64,000 nt of DNA. It comes from Reticulitermes lucifugus (lineage: Eukaryota; Arthropoda; Insecta; Blattodea; Rhinotermitidae). Each line of letters begins with the position of its first letter. The first letter of the stretch is position 1. Positions 11,841-22,942 of the stretch are shown one piece after another. A model generated the notes under the pieces. It was not told where the DNA came from, ran no database searches, and was given only the letters and a program-made list of their open reading frames with translations. Position numbers and translations under genes: made by a program. The stretch is from the NCBI GenBank assembly GCA_026260175.1, contig JAKCWW010000321.1, positions 10,789-74,788 of the forward strand. Reading direction: 5' to 3'.

Positions 11841-12097
11841 AGGAAACACTTGTGCATCTACTGTTCTATCAGGTACGATCTGGGGCTGAAAAGACTGCTG
11901 ACCACCATACATAGAAAATAATATAGTACAACCAGATTGCAGCACACCCATAGACGACAACAGTTCTTCCTTTTATCTATGATAAAGAAACCACCTTGAT
12001 ATGAGACATCGTGTTTTGAAGTAAACACAAGATTAGGAAAATTACAACACCGTTAATCAGAACTTTGCTATACTGTTATTCTCAAGTTACATGATGC
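11841..12097. other. intergenic leading into a Penelope-type repeat
   Basis: The last 60 bases (TACTGTTATTCTCAAG, then TGCTACATG) resemble the approach to the second core at 13150, so the repeat probably starts a little before 12098. Nothing else is seen. Confidence 0.3.
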
Positions 12098-12133
12098 TAC
12101 ATGTTTCGGCTTCTTCTAAAAATCCATCATCAG
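12098..12133 (-). ncRNA. solo hammerhead-ribozyme-like core, ACATGT type
   Basis: The minus strand reads CTGATGA, one extra T, a two-pair GG/CC stem II with a long loop, then GAAACATGTA. The six-base ACATGT is self-complementary and would form a minimal stem III in cis or a dimer in trans. Stem I pairs for three bases (TGC with GCA) beside the core. Confidence 0.5.
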
Positions 12134-13149
12134 GCAGCACGAAATACTCAAAAGAAACTGGCTCTGTAACAATGCGAAGATTACGACGTAATCACACAAC
12201 GTGAGCATAACAGGATAACAAGTTTGTGATTGAAGATGTCTTAATTTTCCTAATCTAAAGAAATCACAGATGAAAGAGGCCGCAGAGAAGCGCGTCAATA
12301 TTATGTGAGAGCACGTGGCTTGTATCATAATATATTGTTATCATGAATTATAATCCGCTCATTTCAGTGCACGTTTGACACATTAAAAAAGTACAAAGTA
12401 CATTTAAATTAAGACGAAGGTTTTTTCGCAGCTGTGGTAAACCGGAAACCTTACATTTTGACACAACTGAATGAACACATTAGCCTTTGTGTCTGCAAAT
12501 CAAAGCATGGTGGTACAATATCTGCACTTGCTACTGCCTTGCTGTTCACAGTGGGAGTGTAAAGTATAGTTCTGGAGTATAATCGCGTTCAAAATAATGG
12601 AGAAATGTTGTTTCTTGGCCAGGCTCTAATGATGCTCCAGTCAGAAGCCCCGTGCATTACTTCGCTGGAAAAAAAGGAGCGGCAAAACCTCTTAAAACAG
12701 GGGTTACCAAATCGTACGTCTCCTTCACGAAAAATGACATACTGTAAATAATGTCACAATTCAATGTAGGATACTTGTAAATGAAGATAAGTAATTGTAC
12801 AATTGGAGATTATATTAGGAAGCTGCAGTAGGCCTATTAGCTTTGCAGCAGGAATAAAACCACGAAAATCTTCAGAATATGCCCTCACGGCATATTATAG
12901 GATAAAATTTATCTTTACCTTTACCAACTTAAAAATATTGCTTGTCTCTTGGTAAATTTCCTACAGTTTTCTTCCAAATTCCACGAAGCGCAGCACACAG
13001 AACATTATCCTCTGCGTATAACTGTCGTTGTGGTTGTGAAAATAGATTCGAATCTTCTGTATAATCTTAATATTATACATGTTCCGTGCAGTTGTTTTAC
13101 ATAAGTAAGTTTTTATTACCAACTACTGCACAATAAGTTTATACACTGC
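12134..13149. other. intergenic, no recognised feature
   Basis: AT-rich, with no SINE head or transposase motif seen. The 13090-13150 stretch is again the lead-in to a Penelope-type repeat end. Confidence 0.35.
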
Positions 13150-13184
13150 TACATGTTTCGGCCGACTATCTCAGCCATCATCAG
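13150..13184 (-). ncRNA. solo hammerhead-ribozyme-like core, ACATGT type
   Basis: The minus strand reads CTGATGA, T, a three-pair stem II (GGC/GCC), GAAACATGTA. All core boxes are intact to the eye, but stem I pairs poorly next to the junction. Same family as 12098-12133, about 1 kb away. Confidence 0.5.
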
Positions 13185-13246
13185 GAGTCATCGTACATAG
13201 ACACAAGCAGCGTACGTCGTGTCTCTGAATGGTGATTGCCCATCCA

Positions 13247-13273
13247 TCACAGCCGCAATCACTGCGGCTGTGA
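13247..13273. repeat. perfect 11-bp hairpin, TCACAGCCGCA
   Basis: TCACAGCCGCA at 13247-13257 is exactly complementary to TGCGGCTGTGA at 13263-13273, with a five-base loop. It is GC-rich against an AT-rich background and lies 62 bases beyond the ribozyme-like core at 13150-13184. Confidence 0.8.
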
Positions 13274-14005
13274 CGGACGCATTACACTATATGGTAAAAC
13301 GCCCAAAAACCATAAATTTATATAAACTACACACTACCGATATTGTAAAGTTCTGTGTTACAAACGTGTGTCCAATTTATTTGCCATCTGAATACAGATC
13401 CGACTGACTACCAACAGAGCAATGGAACCATCACCCACATAACAGTTAAGCTAAAAACACTTCAACTCACATACGAACGTCTGAGAATAAATTCAGAAAA
13501 TTCACAGGCCTAAAATTTATACATTGAAGAACGAAGGATGCTTATGCAAACAGATCTATTGAGTAACTCAATAAATTTTATTCACATTTGTTGAAATCTG
13601 ATTCTTCGCAGAGTTCACAAAAGCAGAAACAATATATACAACAAAATACTCGGCAACAAAGAGCACAATGTGTTTTTGGTACCACGGAGCAAAGTCTTCC
13701 TTTGCATAAGAACGACCCCACGTGTGGATATTTCAACTGACCGGTCATAAGAATTAAATCGTGGGAAGATCTTCGTAAAAATTAGTTAAGTTTTTATCTT
13801 CGAGACGGACAGATAGATCAGTCCTTCCACAGGAGCAAACTGATTAATGTTTACAGTCTCTCAGGCAAGAAATCTGTGAACTAAACGCATCGAAGTTTCA
13901 CAGAATTATGCGCAAGTGACTTAAATTTCAAGCGTACAAATTGCAATAATTGCAAAAAGCATTCACGATTTAGGGACAATTAGCACATCCGGGAAAGAGC
14001 ACAAT
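13274..14005. other. intergenic, no recognised feature
   Basis: No repeat or coding signature was recognised before the transposase remnant starts at about 14006. Confidence 0.35.
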
Positions 14006-14520
14006 CATCATTGGAATTTTAAAAGGAAACCCCATACCAGAAAATCGAGCATAAAAATAGACAGCCCTAAAGTCGATGTCTGGGCAGGGTGCTCGTCGAT
14101 CAAAATGTTGGACATCCCTTGTTCACTGAGAAAACGATCGATGGCATCAGTTACCTGGACATGCTCCAACAATTTGCATTCCACAAAGTGGATGGAGGCC
14201 TGAGAACCATCCTTTTGAAACAAGACGGCGCTTCACGTCATTTTAATCACTACGTTTTCAGTTGTAGAATGAAACATTTCCCGATCGGTGGTCCCGCAGG
14301 GGTGACCCAAATCTATGGTCGCTAGATTGCTCGATCTAAGTAACTCGCATTTTTGTGTTCTAAGTGCAATGGAAAGTCAAGAGTTCTTCATGAAATAATG
14401 AGCGCAGAACGGAAGAATTTGAGAAGACTAATCCAGATAAGCTAAGAAAAACGAAGGTAGAACTTCAGTACAATTTAGACGTGTGCAGAGCGATTCGTGA
14501 CGGCCAGGTTGATCTAATTT
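14006..14520 (+). pseudogene. Tc1/mariner-superfamily transposase, C-terminal half, frameshifted
   Basis: The plus strand carries pieces of a transposase in order. At 14006-14090 a frame reads KIDSPKVDVWAG, matching the SPKVNVWxAxS block. From about 14089 another frame reads EKTIDGISYLDMLQQF, then LLKQDGASRHF, the equivalent of QQDGAPPHF that holds the second catalytic aspartate (14217-14250), followed by FPIGGPAG. Near 14470, YNLDVCRAIRDGQ corresponds to the RLDVCRAxxGAHIEHL end. At least one frameshift separates the first two blocks, and stops follow the QDGA region. The N-terminal DNA-binding region is absent and no terminal inverted repeats were found. It would have cut and pasted its own element at TA sites; it is now dead. 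Confidence 0.75.
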
Positions 14521-16390
14521 CAAAAGTCATTGCTGAATACTGTTACTTGCAGAAGCTGGCAATCAAATTATCAAGTGTGTCACGAAATTATTTCAGTTTA
14601 CTCTACAATACAGAGTATTGACAGGTTGCTAGTAAAATTTCTTGAATGAATTTATATTTAAATAAATGAGTATATAGCATTAAATGCATTCCCTTTTAAT
14701 TCAAACGTAAACTTGAAAAACATACTTGTCCTTGAACAGAATTCTTCTGACGTTTCGCCGAAAATTCTAGTCTAATCAATCTCTATTGAAGGTCTGTTAA
14801 AAGGTACGACTAGTGAGAAATCTTGATCTGGAGGTCGTGTCTAGCTGAACAGCGCAAAGCCGCATTGTGTACCTTTCCACTAGACTTGACATCCGGATCA
14901 GGATTCTCAACTGGTAATGTCGCCAATTTCGCTCTCAAACTTTCATCTTTACACTGAGTCCTGCTGAAATTGGAAGTTAATAATCAGAGAGAGAGCTTGT
15001 CTATGTATGTGCACAACATCCACTGCTACGATTCGTTATACACGACACCTATGCTCATTCGTATAATCATTAATTTATAATCTTTGTTATATTTTTATAT
15101 GGCGGAGAGCGGCAAATATTCAAAGGAAATTGGTGCTGGGCAGGCAATATATAGACACGGTCTCGTAGATGAAAATCCAGCAAACGCAGACAACATAAGA
15201 AAGAGAACAACGGATCCACACGAAAAATGAAGTACAACAAGCATGCAATCTTCTAGCAAGTACCAGAAAAGAAAAGATCCATAAATAACAGAAAACTCAG
15301 TGAAATATACAGTGATATATTCTGTGCAATAGAAAAAAATGAATACAAAATTATGACATTAGTGAATAATGGAAAAGAGAAGTATGTACCAATAATAACC
15401 CATCAGGACTAGTAGTATAATAATATGGACTGCCAAACATTTGTAGAACCTAGGACAGCTTGGAGGAAAATAAAGATGACGCAAGTTAAAAGGGTCAAAA
15501 CATTTATAACTGGAATAAAGCTTAATGTGTTGAAATAATCTAAGGTATTCCAATAAACTAGCTCTTTCCTTGTATCAGTAATATCCTAAATTCAAATCCA
15601 TTTAATTTTAGTTGGGTAATACAAATAAGTTTTAAGAAATTATGGTGGCCGCTGTTCTGTTGCGTTCCGAGAGATGTCAAGTAAGTAGGGAGACGATTTG
15701 GTCGGCCCTGGTTCCTGTTACACAGGCTGTCGGTCGCACTCAAGGGTCCTCAGCTTCCAATAACAGATGATGGAGACTGACTTCGGCTCGATCATCAGAC
15801 TGTGGCCAGGGAGAAAAACTACACTGCTGGACTACACGAGCCTCCCACTTAAGCTCCACTGTCTTCTTGCCTTAAATGAAAACCTTTGTTCACATTCATT
15901 TGGCATAGAACGTCAGTGCAGCAACAATGCTTTGGGGTGGTATTTAGAAAAGACCTATTTGGTTACTGGCTATTCTGGCTGAAATGTTTCAATGTCTTCT
16001 GCAGTCGCTCGGATAGACATTGCCTTAGAACAGGTAACGATGCAAGGATATACCCACATCATGCTACTTTTATGTACGCTGTAGACTTCAAAAACCCAAT
16101 ATTTATTAAATTTATATAACATAAATATTTATTCTTCTGTTATTTCACGGCATCCTTTTCAACTGAAGACAAAATAAAGCGTCGACTGAAAAGGCGAGAG
16201 CCTCATGAATGCTGAGCAGATAAGGATTTGTAAGGAGGTAGTCACAGGCTGTTTCAAAGTGTTATAGTAACATTCGCCTGGATGCAAGCCACGACAAGCT
16301 GCATTCAGGGTATCAGATGAAACGATCAAGATTCAAAGCGCAAATCTAATAGCAGTCTGGAGAGTTACAGCTGATTTCCTGGCTCTTACA
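14521..16390. other. intergenic, no recognised feature
   Basis: AT-rich. The segment GACGTTTCGCCGAAAATTC at about 14750 hints at a very eroded hammerhead-type repeat, but no matching CTGANGA box could be placed. Other frames here are short and unassigned. Confidence 0.35.
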
Positions 16391-16686
16391 CTTTTTTATG
16401 TGATGAAGGGCCCCGCAACAGAAGCTACGGCCGCACCGCAGCTTTAAGGCTTACTGTGCAACCCTTGTCATGAAGACGAAGAGAAAGATGATCAGTTTCT
16501 TTTATTTTTCTAAGTAATGGAGCACCGGTGGAATGAAACTGACAGGGGAAAACCAAAATACTAGGGGAAAAAACCTGTTCCTGTGCCACTTTGTCTACCA
16601 CAAATCCCACATTGACTGACCCCGGGATCGAACCCGGGCCTCCGCGGTGGAAGGCCGGCGACTAACCGCCTGAACCATGGCAGGGC
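16391..16686 (-). mobile_element. tRNA-derived SINE, family A, near full length
   Basis: Read on the minus strand: head (GCCATGGTTCAGGCGG-like), GCGACTAACCGCC complement, an intact B box within CCCGGGTTCGATCCCGGGG, the family-A body, and a short A-rich tail at 16391-16397. No clear TSD. Several substitutions relative to the copy at 31410 suggest moderate age. Confidence 0.9.
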
Positions 16687-18585
16687 TTTTGTGCCACAAG
16701 AAAAAGAAAATGTCTCTATCAACTCAGTAGTTCGCATGATTCGTGGTATTGTAATCGAGGGCATAAATATGGATTAATATCCTACAATATAATTTTCATA
16801 TCAAGTTCTGTTAAAATCCATCCATCACGTTACGGGATTTATCAGGGAATAAACACGAGAATCGTTGACTCCATGCTCTTTCATAGAACAAGAAATATAG
16901 ACATTTGAGGACTATGAAAGAATATGATAATAGGACTTGCAGAGCCAAATTCCGAAATGCTGTGGTTGATATTTACAATAACTGGGATGACGAAGTCCAA
17001 AATATGTTTTACTCGTAAAAATTGTGTCACATCACACCACAGTCAAATAATATGACATATATTTTAAATGTTTCAAGATCAAAGATAATTACTACATGCT
17101 GTAAGACTGAAATATTCTGCACAGTGCATTTATGCACTAAGTATGAGCCACATAATAATTTTCGTGTTCTTTCTCAGTACGTCAAGAAAAATAACGTGAT
17201 AATATATTGATAAATGTGATCACAGTTGACAGTTAAAATACAGAAAAAAAGTTCAGTCGTTTCGTTAATATATTTGGTATCCTTAATGAGTCCAGTTTCA
17301 TGCTCATTAATTAAAGTCAGTATTATACTTCTTTTAACTTCAGAATTTTTTGCCTAACCTTTTTATTTTCTCCTTCCCTCCCCTTTTCTTCCTTTAATTC
17401 CTTTTTCTTTTCTATTTCGAGATTCGACTTCAATTTCACGCCCCTGTTCCTCACACGAAATACAGCACTTGTAGAAGCCCCTCGCTCTCTCGAGCTGGAT
17501 GCAAGTGGATCAACGAAATACGATCTAGAGGGATTGCGTGCGGTTGACCTGTAACAGTCATAAAGACCAGCTTTCAAGAGCGGGCTAAGAAGTGGCCATA
17601 ACGATCCTGTAACTGATTCCTGCAGTTACGTACTTTCAAGTGCGCTCGACAACTGTATAATGAGGTCTAGCGAGGCCCCAAGTTCTTGTTAAAGAAATCT
17701 ATACTCACAGTTTCCTTGTTCGCTCTTTTATTCATCACATAAACTAACAATCTGGCAGCAGAACCCGCAAACCCACCACGGTTGATAACAGAACCAGTGA
17801 ACGGACACGATACTGAGCTACTTCCATCCACTTCCTGTTGTCGCAACCGTTTCGACAAAATACATTTTGGAAGATACCATCTTACCATCCCATTCCAAGC
17901 AATTTCTTCCCCAAACTGAATATGCAATCCTGTCTCCTTCATCAGAGCTAAATGTCCTGCCTGTCGCAACCTTCCCCACTGAGGCCACGGAAAGACGTCT
18001 CGTGGATTTTCGAAACGAAACTACTCCAGGCTCGCTACACTGCTATATTTTCCTTCAAGCTCCTGTGGCCTATGTCAGCCAGCCCAAAACTAAAGTCACT
18101 ATTGGACGTTATCACATGATGTTACTACCCACATTAGAGTAGGCAATAGGTAAGATGATTGTACGGGAATAGCCTATAGGGAAATATGTTGGGGAGGGCG
18201 GGTTCGATTCATTAAACTTCTTTGCGCGTTCTCAGATTAAATTTCACCACAGTGCACCAACGTAATACACCTGAGGTGCACAAATCCCGGGCGTCAGGTT
18301 GCCGTGGCACTTAATTTTTTACGGTGGCGCCTAATATTTGTGGGCCCAAGTAAGGGATTTGATCCATGTCACCTCTCCGGTGCACAGTATTTTGAAGTGG
18401 CTCTTAGATTTCTGGTAAATGTGTGCACTGCTCTAATACGATATACGAGTATAGTCCGCATAAATTAGAAAATATCTCGCCCTTTACTGTGTCCCTATTA
18501 AACCCATACATATTTTCCAGACCAATTTATTTTAAAAACTCTGTACTTTAGATAGGCTACATGGCTATTAAACAAATAGGATGGG
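16687..18585. other. intergenic, no recognised feature
   Basis: Two overlapping opposed frames of 91-100 codons (17667-17969 minus, 17867-18142 plus) lie in a less AT-rich stretch. Neither shows a domain I can name. A short GGTTCGATTC at about 18203 is not accompanied by an A box. Confidence 0.35.
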
Positions 18586-18720
18586 GTGGTGTGGTGTGGA
18601 CTGGATTCATCTGACACTGAATATAGACCAGTAGCGGGCTGTTGCGAAGACTGTAACGAACTATACCGTTCCATAAAATGCAGGGAATTCCTTGATCATG
18701 GAATTATTGACAACTTATGC
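18586..18720 (+). mobile_element. LINE 3' end, short decayed copy
   Basis: Sequence through GACTGGATTCATCTGACAC, CGGGCTGTTGCGAAGAC and CCATAAAATGCAGGGAATTC parallels 9195-9290 and translates to a worn DWIHLxxxxDQWRAxxxT block with a VPxNAGN tail. It is shorter than the copy at 9045; the KRPLGRP part is not present. Confidence 0.55.
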
Positions 18721-18889
18721 AGGACTCTGACCCATGTTTTGGTAAATTACGTTCTTAACTCAAAAGCATAAATGAAAATTTGGCTCCAGCTGTAAGGTCG
18801 ACTATCCCACTTACGAGTACCCTAGTCCGCCAAAAAATGTGCGGAATTTATGGACAATTAGAACAAGACGAATTTCATGTATTTTTAAA

Positions 18890-18965
18890 TTAATTATTCT
18901 CAACTCATTCCATCATTCGACGCTATATAACATGAGCTTGTGACATCGCCATTAAATAAGAAATA
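18890..18965 (+). mobile_element. SINE family E, 3' fragment
   Basis: TCATTCGACGCTATATAACA and GACATCGCCATTAAATAAG match the tail of the family-E copy at 44163-44410 (CCATTCGACGCTATAT, GCGGCATTAAAAG). The tRNA-like head is missing here. Confidence 0.6.
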
Positions 18966-19986
18966 CACAAATAAAGTACTCAATGAAATAAGTAAATAAA
19001 TAAAATCAAAACACTGTGTTTCAGATCCATACAAGGTAACTGATACGTATTTTTCTCGTACACACCGTGAAATATACCATCTTTTGTTTTGTTGCTCTCA
19101 CACACATTCTGGGCAAAATTAAAATGATTTATTTTGTCTGTAATGACACTAAGAATGCTGTCACTTTTAACTAACATATCAATTTGACATTCTTGTTAAG
19201 CAATCCACAACCTAGTCATAACAAACATCATATCTACTGACTACCCGAAACGTTCAGTTCAGTAAATATCACTGCCGCATCGTATCAGAAAACATCCGAT
19301 AAACCTCGGCCTGGAGGCAGGTTTTCTTCTCCGAAGTTTCTCGAGCTTTTTCTTATACCTATCAGGCAAATGCTGATAAAATATCCTCAAAAAGGCCACG
19401 ACCTTACTTCCATGCCCTTCCTAGTTCATCGTTAAAACGTCTGTATAATTTGCATATAACCAAAGCGTTTGATTTAAGAGCTGTTAAATAAAAACAAGAA
19501 AATTAGCTAACCTCTTGGAGAGCTACGATGCCATTACTTCCAACAGGCTTACGCTTAATCTTCAGACAGATATCGTGGCATTTAAATGGAATACATAATT
19601 ACACAGTGAGAAGACTTTATCACCGAAAAGACTGCTATAGGGCAAATCTGTCGCCTGCAGAGCACTCTGACCGCACGTTCGATTACTTACCCACTCACTC
19701 CTGGATTTCTTCCAAAGTAAATATGGGTCGTACCTGAAAAAGAAACGGGGTATCAGTTACATCAGATGAAGAAGCCAGATGTACGTGCGCACAAATCACA
19801 AAGAACTTAAATTCAGTAAATGGTTTCCAACTATGCCCCAGTGACTATGAATTTTTTTACTATAAGTTTATCTTCTGAACTCTAGACGTCATTTACAGCA
19901 ACAGGATGATTATAAATAATAATGATTTGGAAAAGAAATTCAGAGAAGGCTTGCTATTATTCAATTAAGAATATTTATCTCCTGTT
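18966..19986. other. intergenic, no recognised feature
   Basis: Only short frames (18980-19177 minus, 19528-19737 plus) without recognisable similarity. Confidence 0.35.

Positions 19987-20017
<31 letters not shown>
19987..20017. repeat. (CA)n(TA)n microsatellite
   Basis: A compound run of CA then TA ends directly at the first base of the SINE C copy at 20018. Confidence 0.95.
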
Positions 20018-20385
20018 GGGGCACACGGTGGCGCAGTTGGTTGAGCCACTGCGCTACAAGCCGGAAGGAGGCGTGTTCGATTCCCGACGGTGTCATTGGA
20101 AATTTTTCATTGACATAACCCTTTCGGTCGCACTATGANNNNNNNNNNNNNNNNNNNNNNNNNNNNNNNNNNNNNNNNNNNNNNNNNNNNNNNNNNNNNN
20201 NNNNNNNNNNNNNNNNNNNNNNNNNNNNNNNNNNNNNNNNNNNNNNNNNNNNNNNNNNNNGGCTGACAACCTTACCACCTTCATGTGCCGATTGTCTAGA
20301 AATCTGGCAGCCTCAACCTCCTGAAACACTAAGGGCCTGTGCAGGCCTGTAATGGGATTGCTTTACCTTTTTTATATATATATAG
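20018..20385 (+). mobile_element. tRNA-derived SINE, family C, interrupted by N gap
   Basis: The head GGGGCACACGGTGGCGCAG is followed by the B box GTTCGATTCCCGACGG and the body (ATTGACATAACCCTTTCGG, then CTGACAACCTTACCACCTTC after the gap). It ends TTGCTTTACC and a TA microsatellite. Family members lie at 23700 (minus) and 52668 (plus). An assembly gap occupies the middle. Confidence 0.85.
20139..20260. other. assembly gap, 122 N
   Basis: Undetermined bases inside a SINE C copy. The corresponding stretch in the copies at 23700 and 52668 is only about 80 bases, so the gap length is probably an estimate or hides extra sequence. Confidence 0.99.
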
Positions 20386-21137
20386 GGTGGAAATGAATAG
20401 TTTTTACAAACTTTCAGGGTTTGAGGGAGGTCAAGCGGGTGGCAATTTGAGACAGGGAACATGTAGTCGGAAACGCATTCTTCATAAAGAAATCGGTGTC
20501 TATGCAGCGGCCGACTTCTGACATACCCGCTGTTCAAAATTTTTCGTTTCGTTTTCATAGACGTTTATTGGCTGTACATTGTGTGCGTTGTTTTTAATGA
20601 CATTATTTTCATTCACTTCACAAGAGCTCTTCGAAGTGGCGGCCATTGCAGCTACACACCGTTTTCTGGCCCACCTCTCAGACAGGCCTGATCTCTTCTA
20701 AATATTTTCACGCACTGCCAGGACTGTAGCTACCAGATCAACTTCTGTTTTCACAAGTATCTCATAAATGAGAATTAGAGAAGAACCAAAAGGAAAAGTA
20801 CCGACACAGATTTATGTATGAAGAAGACGTTCCTGTACATATTCCGTGTCTGAAGGGGGTAAACCTTGAACCCGCCCCTTACAATCACTAAAAGTCTATA
20901 AAAACTCCTCAGTTACACTTTCTATGTATGTATGAATGTATATATGTATTTATCTATGTATGTATGTGTACATATATATTCAACCATTCGTACTAATAGG
21001 AACAAGCATATCTACGCATTATAGCCAACTGACGCCACCAAACACAATTTAACCAGCTGTTCTAGTGGGAATACAGACATATACATACATATATCCACGA
21101 ATATATTCGTATATCAATATAGATGTTAACAGACATT
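20386..21137. other. intergenic with TATG-rich stretch and unassigned repeat-like segment
   Basis: 20386-20560 begins AGGGTGGAAATGAATAG and looks like a dispersed repeat, but no second copy is in the window. 20921-20980 is an imperfect TATG microsatellite, and 21075-21120 is a TATA/CATA-rich run. No coding signature. Confidence 0.4.
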
Positions 21138-21391
21138 GCCGATCCCAGTGGCCGCGCGGTGTAAGGCGTGGGTCTGTGGCCGCTCGCTTGCTGGGATTGT
21201 GGGTTCGAATGCCGGCGGTGGAATGGATGTATGTCTCTTGTGAGTTGTTTGTGTTAGGTAGAGGTCTCTGCGACGGGCTGATCACTCGTCCAGAGGAGTC
21301 CTACAGATTGTGGTGTGTCTGAGTGTGATCGTGAAGCCTCGATAATGAGGAGGTCCTGGCCCAGTAGGGGCTGTCGTGCCATGGAAAGAAG
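21138..21391 (+). mobile_element. tRNA-derived SINE, family B
   Basis: Full head (GCCGATCCCAGTGGCCGCG), B box GTGGGTTCGAATGCCGGC, and body through GATCACTCGTCCAGAGG, TGAGTGTGATCGTGAAGC and the terminal GTGCCATGGAAAGAAG. No TSD is evident. Frames 21049-21285 and 21065-21322 are products of this repeat. Confidence 0.9.
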
Positions 21392-22423
21392 CAGTTAATA
21401 ATAGCCATTTTAAACAGCCACAGTAAGGTTCTTTTAAAATATCTTACTGACTGTACTCCACAGAATGGTTACTGTGGTAAAACATAGGATCACACGCTTT
21501 AAGCAGTAATGGTGTTGAAGTTGGTACATCGCCCTGAGTACCATTTACATTAGCCTGAAGATAGCTCAGAACAGAGACAAAGTGTGTAGATAAATATTCA
21601 TACCTTCATTACTTAATAAGTACTGTTGCGCCATCTGAGATCTTGTAACATTTATTTATTCAAACATATATTCGTCGAATATTCAAATTCGTACTGTCTA
21701 TAAGAGAAACAGAATTAGAAACACTTGTAAGACTAGGAAATGAAGGAATCCTCCATGCAAATACGCATTAAAACGTACTTCGAATTGGTATTTTGTATTA
21801 CAGTTTCCCAAGTACCATCAAAAGTAGGATGTTGTAAAATTCGACAACCAACACTTTGGGAAGGGCGTGCTATCAAACTGGGCTCTATCATAAACACCAG
21901 TAAGAGTCGAAGAACCGTAAAGTTTCAGGAAGCAAATCTACTCCGAGGCAGAGTGACAGAGCCCAAGATACCAGTGGAAGAAGGAAGGTACGGAGGTGCT
22001 GCTAAGGGCAGAGTTTGTTCAAATGGAAAAGCGACATATGTGACAAGTTCTCCTACTGAAATTTAGTTATCTTGTTCCCTGGTGTCCACTGCCATAATCT
22101 TGGAATATTTTCTTATATATTTTTCCTTAGTTTATTTTGTAACATTTTTAAACTTTTTAATTTACACAATTCCCAAGGTCAGGGCAGTATTTCTCAGCTA
22201 ATCAAGTAAACCGAACTCGAAGATTTATCACCGTGTTCTCGAAACCCGTCAGTAAGTCATACATTGGGCCAATTAAATATTGTTCTTGTCTTGGAATCCT
22301 TTCCTCTAAGATCAATTTTAATACAGAATGTGGCAGAAAAACCTGACCTCTTGAAATAAAGATAACCAAAACAAAGTCATAATTTTATCTTCCATAAACA
22401 AATGAAGAACATTTCAAATCATT
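21392..22423. other. intergenic; unassigned 108-codon frame
   Basis: The plus frame 21740-22066 (108 codons) is basic and has no domain I recognise. No flanking splice or promoter evidence can be judged. Otherwise empty. Confidence 0.3.
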
Positions 22424-22680
22424 TTACACACTGTTTATTTTCACAAGAATTATATCACCACTATGACCTCTATGCCTGCGTATATACTGTAGTACTGTGG
22501 AACGTAATTTCTTCATCACGCGCCGTGGCATCTCCAACAGGCTTGCTGCAATTTCTTCTCTTATATTCTGTTTCAGTTCAGCAACAGTCGTAGCATTATT
22601 GACGTATACGAGTACATTGCTCTTGATGACTCCCCAGAAGAAGCACTCACAGGCAGACAAATCAGATATTGCAGGCAACT
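22424..22680 (-). pseudogene. Tc1/mariner-superfamily transposase, C-terminal segment
   Basis: The minus strand reads LPAISDLSACECFFWGVIKS, then ATTVAELKQNIREEIAASLL, LEMPRRVMKKL and IRRHRGHSGDIIL. This matches the transposase C-terminus that in intact elements reads PDLSACDYFLWG, TTVAELKQNIREEIA and RRRGGHLRDIIF. The frame is open for about 84 residues, so decay is modest. Upstream on the minus strand the gene stops abruptly at about 22680, where the other half of a similar transposase starts on the opposite strand. The catalytic QDGA block is missing. Confidence 0.8.
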
Positions 22681-22681
22681 A

Positions 22682-22942
22682 AACATAGACATTCTGCGAA
22701 TGTCACGTAGAGATCTACATTTTTATCGTTTCAAAGTTATAGCAGTTCAAGAATTAAGCAACTGCAACATGAGTATTTGCAAATTTCTCGAGAGGTTTCT
22801 CCAAGTTTTGGACGACAGTGAATCAGTCAGTTGCCTTCTTATGAAAGACAAAGCACAGTTCCTTCTTACGTCGGTAGCTGTTGCTCGTTACCCTGCAGAC
22901 ACTACATGTTTAAAACTAAAGAGTCAACTGTGTGAAGCATAG
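22682..22942 (+). pseudogene. Tc1/mariner-superfamily transposase, N-terminal/middle segment, opposite strand
   Basis: The plus strand reads NIDILRMSRRDLHFYRFK, then VQELSNCNMSICKFLERFLQ, VLDDSESVSCLLMKDKAQF. This matches a transposase segment recalled as ILRxSRRDLHLHPYK, QELSxxDMxxR and LLMSDEAHFHLSG, where SDEAHF holds the first catalytic aspartate (here KDKAQF). After that block the frame loses similarity. It adjoins the minus-strand C-terminal half at 22424-22680 with at most a few bases between them, so an element of this family was broken by an inversion, or two copies were joined head to head. Confidence 0.7.

Noticed and set aside
13247-13273. Hairpin as a bacterial-type terminator
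   Set aside because: The window is eukaryotic and no T run follows the stem.
14740-14800. GACGTTTCGCCGAAAATTC as a hammerhead core
   Set aside because: The 5' half of the core cannot be placed; at best an old relic.
17667-17969. Minus frame starting MRQAGHLALM, resembling the RWAGHVARM string of LINE proteins
   Set aside because: Only the first ten residues match. The expected GKPxGKRPLGRP block does not follow in any frame nearby.
19250-19275. CCCGAAACGTTC as a further hammerhead core
   Set aside because: No CTGANGA box at the needed distance on either strand.
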